From: Saprospiraceae bacterium
Lineage (GTDB): Bacteria; Bacteroidota; Bacteroidia; Chitinophagales; Saprospiraceae
DNA length: 64,000 nucleotides
Assembly: GCA_020436935.1 (NCBI GenBank)
Contig: JAGQWX010000001.1
Span: 62,001-126,000, forward strand
Reading direction: 5' to 3'
How positions within the stretch are numbered: position 1 is the first letter of the stretch; every line of letters begins with the position of its first letter. Below are positions 9,978 through 17,957 of the stretch, piece by piece. The position numbers and the translations under genes are program-made. The notes below the pieces were generated by a model. The model did not search any database and was not told where the DNA came from. It saw only the letters and a list, made by a program, of their open reading frames with translations.

Positions 9978-10550
9978 ATGCAATTGAATAAAGTGACATC
10001 TGAGCCCAAACAATACAGTGATGAGGAAATACTTTCTTTGATCAGGGACCCGCATCAAAAAGAGCTGGGCTATAGGTTATTTATGCGCATTCACCAGGAA
10101 AGAATTTACTGGGTGATCCGTAAGATTGTCGGATCACATGAAGATACAGATGATGTTATCCAGAATACTTTTCTTAAAGCTTTCAAAGCTTTAAGCACTT
10201 TTGAAGGGAGGTCTGCCTTATATACCTGGTTGCATAGAATCGCTGTGAATGAAGCACTTGCAATGAGGAAATCAAAGATGAGTGAAGCCATGATTGTTTC
10301 TTTGGATACCACTCAGGCTAAAGAAGAAGGTGGTCATGACGATGTTACCGCTGAGATCATCAGGAACAAATTGGATCATGCCATTGAAGCCCTGCCTGAA
10401 AAACAAAAAGAGGTATTTGTCTTAAGATATTTTGAAGAAATGAGTTATCAGGACATGTCCGAAAAACTAAATACATCTGTAGGAGCACTCAAAGCCTCCT
10501 ACCATTTTGCTGTTAAAAAAATTGAATCCGTCATAAAAAATGAAGAATAG
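9978..10550 (+). CDS. ECF-family RNA polymerase sigma factor
   Basis: A 190-residue sigma-70 family protein with region 2 (YRLFMRIHQERIYW to FEGRSALYTWLHRIAVNEAL, about residues 35-95) and region 4 (LPEKQKEVFVLRYFEEMSYQDMSE to the C terminus, about 140-188). Region 3 is absent, as in ECF factors. The next gene begins inside its 3' end (11-nt overlap) and encodes a single-pass membrane protein, the usual sigma/anti-sigma arrangement. An ECF-like promoter sits just upstream. The regulon is unknown; the third gene encodes a Spy-like periplasmic protein, suggesting an envelope signal. Confidence 0.93.
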   Translation: MQLNKVTSEPKQYSDEEILSLIRDPHQKELGYRLFMRIHQERIYWVIRKIVGSHEDTDDVIQNTFLKAFKALSTFEGRSALYTWLHRIAVNEALAMRKSKMSEAMIVSLDTTQAKEEGGHDDVTAEIIRNKLDHAIEALPEKQKEVFVLRYFEEMSYQDMSEKLNTSVGALKASYHFAVKKIESVIKNEE

Positions 10551-11115
10551 AGAAACAATTACCACGGAAATCATTCAGGAGCTCAATGATATAGCCCCTG
10601 AACTTAATGGTCGTTTTACAGGAGATCAGACAATGCCGGAAGCATATTTTGATGAATTGGAAGAAAGAACCATTGCACTGATGCATCTTTCTGAGGCAAG
10701 CCACAATGATATTGTGCCTGACAATTATTTCGCCAACCTTGAGGATATCGTTATCGGCCAAATGACAGAAACTAAAAAGTTTTTGTTGTTCCGATCAACT
10801 TATTTTAGAGTTGCAGCACTTGTTTTGGTGACATTCTGTGCAGCCTTGCTCATAAAGTCGAGTCTGAATTCTACTGGCAATGAGTCCATCCAGGGCCAGG
10901 CCAATCTTACAGAATTTGTCAATGAACTTGACGAAGATGAAATAGCATACTTGTTGGATGACTTTGACGCAAAAGAAGACATTCACCTTCTGGAGCAAGC
11001 TAACTTATTAGATATAGATATCATTACCAATGGCTCTACCAGTGATTTTTACAATCTCGACGCATCAGATGCGACGCTGGAAGAATACATGGATCAACAC
11101 ATTGAATTATTTTAA
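10540..11115 (+). CDS. Probable anti-sigma factor, single-pass membrane protein
   Basis: A 191-residue acidic protein with one membrane segment at about residues 86-106 (VAALVLVTFCAALLIK). The N-terminal 80 residues would be cytoplasmic and the C-terminal half, rich in Asp and Glu, periplasmic. No zinc-finger anti-sigma motif is seen. The function is inferred from position: it overlaps the ECF sigma gene by 11 nt and is followed after 2 nt by a Spy-like gene. Sequence alone would make it a hypothetical membrane protein. Confidence 0.7.
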   Translation: MKNRETITTEIIQELNDIAPELNGRFTGDQTMPEAYFDELEERTIALMHLSEASHNDIVPDNYFANLEDIVIGQMTETKKFLLFRSTYFRVAALVLVTFCAALLIKSSLNSTGNESIQGQANLTEFVNELDEDEIAYLLDDFDAKEDIHLLEQANLLDIDIITNGSTSDFYNLDASDATLEEYMDQHIELF

Positions 11116-11117
11116 AG

Positions 11118-11564
11118 ATGAACCTTAAAAACATTTATATACTTTCTTTCTTACTATTGGCTTACCTGACTGGTTCTGCTCAGGGAAGACCGGGTGGAGA
11201 AAATTTCAGAGAGAAACTCAGGGCTCAAAAGGTTGCCTATCTGACATCAAAAGTTGACCTGACACAGGATGAGGCCATTAAGTTCTGGCCGGTATTCTTT
11301 CAATACGAAAAAGAGCTCTACAGTGAAAGAATAGAGTTTCTGGATGACACCAAGCTGAGCAATATATCTGACACCGATGCCGATCAAAAATTAAATTCTT
11401 ATCTGGATTTCAAAGAAAAACAGCTAAGGCTTGAGCGTAAGTATATTGTAAAATTCAAGGAAATTCTTCCATCTGCCAAGGTGCTCAAAATCATGCATTA
11501 CGACAATGAATTCCGCAGAGAACTGCTGGAAAGGATCAAAAGGCGCGTAGATCGCAAGGAATAA
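11118..11564 (+). CDS. Spy/CpxP-like periplasmic protein of an ECF sigma operon
   Basis: A 148-residue protein with a signal peptide (about 1-21, ending GSAQG) and a helical, charged mature part. The segment VDLTQDEAIKFWPVFFQYEKEL resembles the LTxxQ-type helix of Spy/CpxP and the Bacteroidota proteins often called sensors of ECF-type sigma factors. It is the third gene of the sigma / anti-sigma unit, 2 nt after the second. A role in sensing or buffering envelope stress is an inference from family and context. Confidence 0.72.
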   Translation: MNLKNIYILSFLLLAYLTGSAQGRPGGENFREKLRAQKVAYLTSKVDLTQDEAIKFWPVFFQYEKELYSERIEFLDDTKLSNISDTDADQKLNSYLDFKEKQLRLERKYIVKFKEILPSAKVLKIMHYDNEFRRELLERIKRRVDRKE

Positions 11565-11613
11565 GAACCTCTTGAACTTTAATTTTGTTGGACCTTATAC
11601 CCATGAATTGTTT

Positions 11614-11621
11614 TAAATTTG
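11614..11621 (+). promoter_or_regulatory. -7 box four bases before the Fur-family ATG
   Basis: TAAATTTG matches TAnnTTTG exactly and ends four bases before the ATG at 11626; a TTG lies 23 nt upstream. If used, the transcript would begin at or next to the start codon, i.e. a leaderless mRNA. Confidence 0.45.
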
Positions 11622-11625
11622 TGCC

Positions 11626-12036
11626 ATGGACAACAAAATCATTCAACTGCTTAATCATGCTGATCTCAGAATCACGCAAGTCCGCAAAGATGTCTTAACA
11701 TGTTTTTTGGAAAACAATCACGCGCTCTCGAGCACTGATATAGAGGAGGCCCTGACCACGGCACTCGATAGAATTACTCTATACAGGACTTTGAAGTCTT
11801 TTGAAGAAAAGGGGTTGATCCACAGCATCGTAGACCCCAACAATACTACCAAATACGCCATGTGTGAAGCAACCTGCACAGAGCACCACCACCACGATGA
11901 GCACATTCACTTTCATTGCACTTCATGTGGAAATACTTTTTGTATTGAAGAAACAATTCCTTCAGTACATCTCCCTACAGGTTATCGCATTTCCAACGCA
12001 AGTATGATCGTCAACGGTTTGTGTTCAAACTGTTAA
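11626..12036 (+). CDS. Fur-family metal-responsive transcriptional regulator
   Basis: A 136-residue Fur/Zur/PerR-type repressor. The N-terminal winged helix runs to about residue 75 (LSSTDIEEALTTALDRITLYRTLKSFEEKGLIH), followed by the metal-sensing dimerisation domain with the His-rich EHHHHDEHIHFHC, the zinc-site cysteine pair CTSC, and a second pair CSNC at the extreme C terminus. The short length and HHHHDEH cluster are frequent in Bacteroidota members. Whether it senses zinc, iron or peroxide cannot be settled here. It stands alone between the ECF operon and the convergent peroxidase gene. Confidence 0.88.
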   Translation: MDNKIIQLLNHADLRITQVRKDVLTCFLENNHALSSTDIEEALTTALDRITLYRTLKSFEEKGLIHSIVDPNNTTKYAMCEATCTEHHHHDEHIHFHCTSCGNTFCIEETIPSVHLPTGYRISNASMIVNGLCSNC

Positions 12037-12090
12037 CTGACAATTAAAAAAATTCAAGTAAAAAAAGATAAGGAAGGTCAGTAATACTGA

Positions 12091-13998
12091 CTAGTTTTTA
12101 AACATTCTTACAATGGTGTAAGCCTTTTCATTGCTCAGGACAATGTTATACATTCCTCCCGGCAAGTGAGAAAAGTCAATGGTCTTTTTGCTGATGCCTT
12201 TGTACAAATGCAAGTTGTGTTGATATACAATTCGACCATTTACATCATAAACCAGTGCCTTGATGTTTTGCTCCTGCTCTGAATAAATGTTCAGGCTACC
12301 CTCGGCAGCAACAGGGTTTGGATACAATTCTGCCCTCAATTCAATTGGGAGAGGCTTGGGTCCAAATGGTATATTATTGAAAGGCATAGCCTTGAAAACA
12401 TCATTTTGCATCAGATCTATGTCTGTATTACGCATAAGAATGTCTCTCATGCGGGTATTTACAATGGTCTGGTATTCCGACTCACTTATAGCAGGGTCGT
12501 TTTCAAAATAATACCTGTCCCCATCTCTCAAATCCTGAAACTGTTTTTCCAGGATGGTCATCATCAACCTGCCCATGATAGCGTTAGGCATGTGCTTTTC
12601 TGCCAGCATACCTACCCATGGGTCTAAATTTTCAACAGAACCATATACAGCTTGTAATGCTGCTGCTTCCTCAGGAACATCTGTAAGTGCTGAGAAAGTT
12701 TTGTAAGATGGTAAACCAAAAGCATTGGCTACCCCATTAAAACTTGGTAAGCCCCGCTCTCTTCCTCTGGTAATATTGATGGCAACCAGATCGAGACCTT
12801 GTTTTGTATTGGTAGCAAACAGAAAGTTTCTAACATCGTCAATGACTCTGCAATCCAATTCTTGCTGAGTTTGGGTACCCATTCCCTGAAAGAAGGGCTC
12901 AATACCACCAGTCAACAAAACTGCCTGAGGATTGAAAAAAGCATCCTTCAGCCTCATGCTCCCGGTAGTCATGTCTCTTCCTTGTCTGTCTAGTCGGAGT
13001 AAATTTGAATTGATCAATGTATGTCCAATTCTAAATGCCGCCGCTGAAAATACATTCATGATTTGGGGCGTGATCTCTTGAACATATCCTGAATATTTAG
13101 GCAGATAAATGCCTAAAGCCGGCAGCCATTCATTGAATACTATATTTTGAAGAAAAGCGATGTTGAGCTTTCTTGCCTCCTGATATAGTTTTTCATCATC
13201 CCAACCTGGATTATTTTTCTTAAGTACTTCACACAATCTGTTGTGTTCTCTAAGGAACAAGGTATGCATGGCAATCAGAAGGGGATTCTCATTGGCCCTC
13301 ACATCACCAGCAACAAAAAACTTAACCAGGGATCTGGTATCATCGCCCATAAATGGTGCTGAATAATCAACAGGGCTGTTGAAATTCCCGTCTTCAGTGT
13401 TCCACGGCAATAAATCACCTTCAGAAGTTTTCAGTTTACCATCAATTCCTGACCTCAACCAGGCAGATCTTTCATCATCAGCGCCATAAATCATGGATCC
13501 GTCCAGAAATGCAGTAATCTTATTTTCAAACCTTACCGGATTCAACTCACTGGTTCCTGTTCCTGGTGCAACTTTGCTTCTGAAAATTGTCATAACAGAA
13601 CCAGGCTCAAAATGTCTGTCATTTCCCGGAATGACAATATTTCTTAAAGGCTTTGAAGGGTCATCCTCAACAAGACTTAGGTCATGGTCAATGAATTGAC
13701 CAAATACCCATGCAAAATCAGATAATCCTGTTTTATCAAAAATCAATCCTGGTTGATCGAAGAGTGCATTACTAACTTCCCTAGGATTAGGTCTGTTGAA
13801 TGTTTCGTCTAATTTTGGTTGGTATATTTTGTCCGCATAGTCCAATGGGACGTAGTTGATGATCTTATCGTTTGTAGATCCTAAACTTGGGGACACAGGA
13901 TTATTGCCAGAGCCATCAATGGATCTGTAGGTTTGCGCCCACATGGGAATGGACAATAACACTAGTATAGCTGTTTTGTAGCTAGTCAATCTGTGCAT
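12091..13998 (-). CDS. Secreted animal-type haem peroxidase with T9SS domain
   Basis: A 635-residue protein: signal peptide (about 1-21, ending PMWAQ), then an animal haem peroxidase domain (about 35-530) and a C-terminal type IX sorting domain (about 555-635, starting LYPNPVAAEGSL). The distal-haem motif WVFGQFIDHDLS (near residue 93-104), the MHTLFLREHNRL helix and the proximal-haem segment AAAFRIGHTLINSN are all present, so the enzyme is probably active. In the family these use hydrogen peroxide to oxidise halides or organic substrates. A consensus promoter lies 30 bp upstream. It is transcribed divergently from the large outer-membrane protein gene. Confidence 0.92.
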   Translation of the reverse strand: MHRLTSYKTAILVLLSIPMWAQTYRSIDGSGNNPVSPSLGSTNDKIINYVPLDYADKIYQPKLDETFNRPNPREVSNALFDQPGLIFDKTGLSDFAWVFGQFIDHDLSLVEDDPSKPLRNIVIPGNDRHFEPGSVMTIFRSKVAPGTGTSELNPVRFENKITAFLDGSMIYGADDERSAWLRSGIDGKLKTSEGDLLPWNTEDGNFNSPVDYSAPFMGDDTRSLVKFFVAGDVRANENPLLIAMHTLFLREHNRLCEVLKKNNPGWDDEKLYQEARKLNIAFLQNIVFNEWLPALGIYLPKYSGYVQEITPQIMNVFSAAAFRIGHTLINSNLLRLDRQGRDMTTGSMRLKDAFFNPQAVLLTGGIEPFFQGMGTQTQQELDCRVIDDVRNFLFATNTKQGLDLVAINITRGRERGLPSFNGVANAFGLPSYKTFSALTDVPEEAAALQAVYGSVENLDPWVGMLAEKHMPNAIMGRLMMTILEKQFQDLRDGDRYYFENDPAISESEYQTIVNTRMRDILMRNTDIDLMQNDVFKAMPFNNIPFGPKPLPIELRAELYPNPVAAEGSLNIYSEQEQNIKALVYDVNGRIVYQHNLHLYKGISKKTIDFSHLPGGMYNIVLSNEKAYTIVRMFKN

Positions 13999-14027
13999 TT
14001 TTCTTTAAATCGGTCGGTTCTGGAATG

Positions 14028-14058
14028 CAAATATATACGATAACAATAAAAATGCCAA
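14028..14058 (-). promoter_or_regulatory. Consensus Bacteroidota promoter of the peroxidase gene
   Basis: On the minus strand TTG (14058-14056), then 20 bases, then TATATTTG (14035-14028): a full match to the -33 / -7 consensus. The predicted leader is about 22-25 nt and ends in an A-rich stretch before the ATG at 13998. Confidence 0.7.
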
Positions 14059-14118
14059 TTAAATGAAATCCAATTTCAAAAAATGATCATATATTGATAT
14101 AAATTAATCTTTAATAAC

Positions 14119-14148
14119 TTGATATATAAAGATATAGATATATTTTTG
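14119..14148 (+). promoter_or_regulatory. Consensus Bacteroidota promoter of the outer-membrane protein gene
   Basis: TTG at 14119-14121, 19 bases, then TATTTTTG at 14141-14148. It faces away from the peroxidase promoter within the same 309-bp AT-rich gap (13999-14307). The transcript would have a leader of about 150 nt, in which I see no ORF or strong hairpin. Confidence 0.6.
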
Positions 14149-14307
14149 TAATACTAAATAATAAATGAAGAAAAACACGAATATTTTATTGATTGATAGA
14201 AAATTTGGATTGAAATTTCTAGCTCGAATATTCTTTCAAAAAATCTTGTATTCAGACACATTTGTTTGCCCCGACAATTCCGTTATTAATATTTTCTGAT
14301 TGTTGCT

Positions 14308-17300
14308 ATGCTCAGAGAGCTTCATATTTACATAAAAATATTTTGTTTTTTTGCTTTATTCGTTCTGTCAAGCCAGTTATCTGCACAGGCAATTCAGCGT
14401 AAAATACTCACACCTACAGATTCGACTGGTGTTGTTCTCCTTCCATCTGACCATCTAATTCTGATTTCTTCTGTAGATGTTATCAACAATATTGGGGCTG
14501 TAGTCACCTTTTCATTTCAACCAGAAATCAATTCCTTACAACTTGGAGACATCAACTATTCTCCTGGAGATACAGTTTTTGTCTCGTATTTGTATTTGGA
14601 ATCTATAACCAACCTTCAAACCAGTTTTGATACTTCGAAACTTGACCTTGAAGATTATCATGATGATGTGGTGTACAATCTGGATGAAATTCAGAACAAA
14701 AAAAACAATGTGATAGATGGCAAAGATTTGGTCTACAACGGAAGTTTCAGTAGGGGGGTCTCAGTGGGCAATAGCCAAAGCCTGGTACTCAACAGCAAAT
14801 TTGACATGCAGATGAGTGGAGATATCGGTAACGGTATCAAAGTACTGGCTGCTATCTCTGATGACAATATTCCCATCCAGCCAGAAGGAAATACACAGGT
14901 CCTCCAGGAGTTTGACAAAGTTTTTATTGAAGTCTCCAAAGATGCCACAAGGGTCCTTGCCGGAGATTTTGAGCTGAGAAAGCCCGATTCCTATTTCATG
15001 AACTTTCAAAAAAAGCTGAAAGGTATCAACCTCGGACATACTGAGGTAGTGAAAAATTTCGGTAGTATAAAGTCCGCGGCAAACATAGCCAGCTCCAGAG
15101 GAAAATTTGCCAGACAAACCTTGTCTACAAAAGAAGGCAATCAGGGACCATATAAGCTCGAGGGCAACAATAAGGAGAGATTTATTATCGTGCTTTCAAA
15201 TCAGGAAAAAGTTTATTTCAATGGAGAATTGCTGAGAAGGGGTCAGGAGTATGATTATGTCATTGACTACAATGCTGGTGAAATCACCTTTTCTCCCAAC
15301 AGGTTGATTGCCAGGGAAACAAGGGTAATCGTAGAATTTGAATACACCGACCTCAATTACTTCCGGTCATTGTATCATCTTCAAAATGACATCAAAGGAA
15401 AGTCATTTAGCATTAACTTCAATTTTTACTCCGAACAGGACAGTAAAAATTCAACCTCACAGATTGACCTGGATAGCACAGACATTGCTACACTTATGAA
15501 CAGTGGGGACAGCAGAAATCTTTCCCTCAGATCAGGCATCAGACCGGTCAATGAAGAGAATGTCAACCTTGTAGCTGTAACTTATGAATTATGGCCCAAT
15601 CCGGCCTTCCCTGCCGAACCAAACAGTCATTTCCTCAGGTATTCTACCGATAAGGACAAAACATTGTATACCTCTGCATTTTCTGAGGTAGGAGCCGGAA
15701 AAGGCAGTTATGAAATTGACAATGGCGTAGGAGTGAATGGCCGGGTGTACAAATATGTTGGCTACGGGAAAGGCAAGTACGATACTGTCGTGGAGTTGGT
15801 ACCACCTGAACAAAAACAAATGGCTACGCTTGGTGGCTCGATAGATTTGGGCAAAAGCACCCAGATAAGATCAGAGATTGGCATGAGTAATTTCGACATC
15901 AATAGATTTTCCGGAATTGATGATCAAAACAATTTCGGTCTCGCAGGATTTATTGAATTTGAAAACCTGGTGGCGGTACGAGACAGTGGTAAGCTCAATC
16001 TCACCAACAAAGTCAAGTTTGAAAAGACACAGTACGATTTTAACCCACTCAACCCTTACCGAACCGCTGAATTCACCAGAGACTGGAATGTCGACTCGCT
16101 GGCCAGAAAAGGAGAGACCGTTTTGCAAATAGAAACGCGTATCAATGCTAAAAAATATCTCAGTCTGGGGTACCGCTTTTCGAATTATTCCATCCTAAGT
16201 ACCTACAAAGGTTTCAGACATCAGATCTTATTTAATCTCGACAAAGATGGATGGAAGGCCAGTGGTGATCTGGGATTGACATCGGGGAAAAGCATCCTAA
16301 AAAACAGTCAATTCCTACGACCTAACTTTAATATTTCCAAATCTTTCCAGCGTTTTGACAAATTTACAATGGGCGTATCTGTTGAGTCAGAAAACAATGT
16401 GTCCTTTTTCGAGAGCAGAGACAGCATATTGGATAAGGGTTATGCTTTCACTTACAGCAAGTATTATGTAGCTTCTAACCCACAACGTCCTTTCAAACTG
16501 AGTTTGTCTTACAATAAAAGATATGATGACTTTGCCAACCGTGGCGAATTGACCAAAAGCTTAGACATCAATGAATATGAAGTCAACAGTGCCTGGCAAA
16601 TCAATGCTGCCAATCAGCTCAGGATCAGTGTAAAAAATCGTGACTATGAGGTATTGAGGACGGATCTGGTGAAGGGCGAAACTTCCAAAAAAACTTTGCT
16701 GGCAAGCATCGATCACCTCTTGCAGGATGATGAGGAATTCATACAAATGAACACCAACTACCAATTGTCTTCTGGTCAGGAACCAAAAGTTGAATACATT
16801 TTCCAGCGGGTTGAAAACAATCTTGGGGATTATGTGTACATCGGTAATGCAGCCGACACAGTCAAAAAAGTGGTTGATTTCAGATATGATCCGGGTAATC
16901 CTTATGCCGGCTATATCCGGGTAAATCTTCCCAATAACGAATTCATCAGAACCAATAATCTCAACTTCAATTATGGTTTGCGTTTGGATCCATCCAGAAT
17001 TTTTGGCAGCGATTCTTCCGGTTTCAAAAAACTGATATCAAGATTTTACAATACAACAAGCATCCGTGTGCTCAATAAAAGCATGGATGCCAATGAAGAA
17101 AGGCAAATCAATCCGTTTGGCCAACAAGACATCACCAGTCTGGTCAGCGCTAGTACTAACTTTTTAAATACCATATATTTTAACAGAGGCAATCCCGACT
17201 TCGACATCATTTTGACCAGCAGGAACCAGAGTATGAAAAACAATCAGATCAACGGTTACGAAGCCCGAAAGACCCAGGAAGATGAGTTGAAAGTCAGAAA

Positions 17301-17793
17301 AAAAATATTCAGAAATACAGACTGGATCCTAAACTCCGCACTTGGCCTGAAAACGTATGACGCAGAATTGTTTGCAGATCGCGGCCACAAGATCCAATAT
17401 TATAACATTGGTACGGAAATATCCTTCAGACCAAGTACTGCCTTCAGGATTAAAACCAGCTATCAGAACAGTCAAAGAAATCAGCTGATCAATCTGAACG
17501 AAGAAGCAAATACCAACAACTTTGCATTAGAATTAAATCAAAGGTCTTCCAACAAGTCGTCGCTTGATATGCGGCTGAGTTATGTGGATATTGCTTATGC
17601 GGGCGATCCCAATACTCCGTTGGAATACGACATCCTGGATGGCCTGAAAAATGGTGGAAACGTGCTTTGGAATGCATTATATACGCGAAGGCTCAATGGT
17701 GTCCTGGATTTATCCGTCAGCTATGAAGGTCGTAAAACGGGATCTGTGAAAGCTGTACACGTAGGAAGAGCTCAGGTAAAAGCAACTTTTTGA
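14308..17793 (+). CDS. Large conserved Bacteroidota outer-membrane protein, function unknown
   Basis: A 1161-residue protein with a signal peptide (about 1-27, ending LSAQA). An N-terminal globular part (30-130) is followed by a conserved block: YNGSFSRGVSVGNSQSLVL, IPIQPEGNTQVLQEFDKVFIE, GDFELRKP and GEITFSPNRLI. From about residue 370 onward alternating polar/aromatic strands suggest a large beta-barrel, and the chain ends in KATF, an aromatic C terminus usual for outer-membrane barrels. I recognise the block as widely conserved in Bacteroidota but know no established function; it is not SprA. It has its own promoter and lies 164 bp before the metalloprotease gene. Confidence 0.75.
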   Translation: MLRELHIYIKIFCFFALFVLSSQLSAQAIQRKILTPTDSTGVVLLPSDHLILISSVDVINNIGAVVTFSFQPEINSLQLGDINYSPGDTVFVSYLYLESITNLQTSFDTSKLDLEDYHDDVVYNLDEIQNKKNNVIDGKDLVYNGSFSRGVSVGNSQSLVLNSKFDMQMSGDIGNGIKVLAAISDDNIPIQPEGNTQVLQEFDKVFIEVSKDATRVLAGDFELRKPDSYFMNFQKKLKGINLGHTEVVKNFGSIKSAANIASSRGKFARQTLSTKEGNQGPYKLEGNNKERFIIVLSNQEKVYFNGELLRRGQEYDYVIDYNAGEITFSPNRLIARETRVIVEFEYTDLNYFRSLYHLQNDIKGKSFSINFNFYSEQDSKNSTSQIDLDSTDIATLMNSGDSRNLSLRSGIRPVNEENVNLVAVTYELWPNPAFPAEPNSHFLRYSTDKDKTLYTSAFSEVGAGKGSYEIDNGVGVNGRVYKYVGYGKGKYDTVVELVPPEQKQMATLGGSIDLGKSTQIRSEIGMSNFDINRFSGIDDQNNFGLAGFIEFENLVAVRDSGKLNLTNKVKFEKTQYDFNPLNPYRTAEFTRDWNVDSLARKGETVLQIETRINAKKYLSLGYRFSNYSILSTYKGFRHQILFNLDKDGWKASGDLGLTSGKSILKNSQFLRPNFNISKSFQRFDKFTMGVSVESENNVSFFESRDSILDKGYAFTYSKYYVASNPQRPFKLSLSYNKRYDDFANRGELTKSLDINEYEVNSAWQINAANQLRISVKNRDYEVLRTDLVKGETSKKTLLASIDHLLQDDEEFIQMNTNYQLSSGQEPKVEYIFQRVENNLGDYVYIGNAADTVKKVVDFRYDPGNPYAGYIRVNLPNNEFIRTNNLNFNYGLRLDPSRIFGSDSSGFKKLISRFYNTTSIRVLNKSMDANEERQINPFGQQDITSLVSASTNFLNTIYFNRGNPDFDIILTSRNQSMKNNQINGYEARKTQEDELKVRKKIFRNTDWILNSALGLKTYDAELFADRGHKIQYYNIGTEISFRPSTAFRIKTSYQNSQRNQLINLNEEANTNNFALELNQRSSNKSSLDMRLSYVDIAYAGDPNTPLEYDILDGLKNGGNVLWNALYTRRLNGVLDLSVSYEGRKTGSVKAVHVGRAQVKATF

Positions 17794-17914
17794 TCGAAAT
17801 TTGAGTTGTTTTATACAAGGATTTATTGGTCTGGTCACCAATTTAAACACATTCAATAACAAAAAATTAATTTTAAAAAATTTAGATGCTGCCCTGCATT
17901 CTGACAAAGCTTGT

Positions 17915-17922
17915 TATTTTTG
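17915..17922 (+). promoter_or_regulatory. Candidate -7 box of the metalloprotease gene
   Basis: TATTTTTG matches TAnnTTTG and ends 35 nt before the ATG. No TTG is seen at the -33 distance, so the match is partial. Confidence 0.4.
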
Positions 17923-17957
17923 GTCCCTCCACATCTTTTATTGACTAAATTATTGAT

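Noticed and set aside
14308-17793. Assignment of the large outer-membrane protein as SprA
   Set aside because: SprA is about twice as long and its conserved blocks are not seen; only the general surface-protein character is shared.
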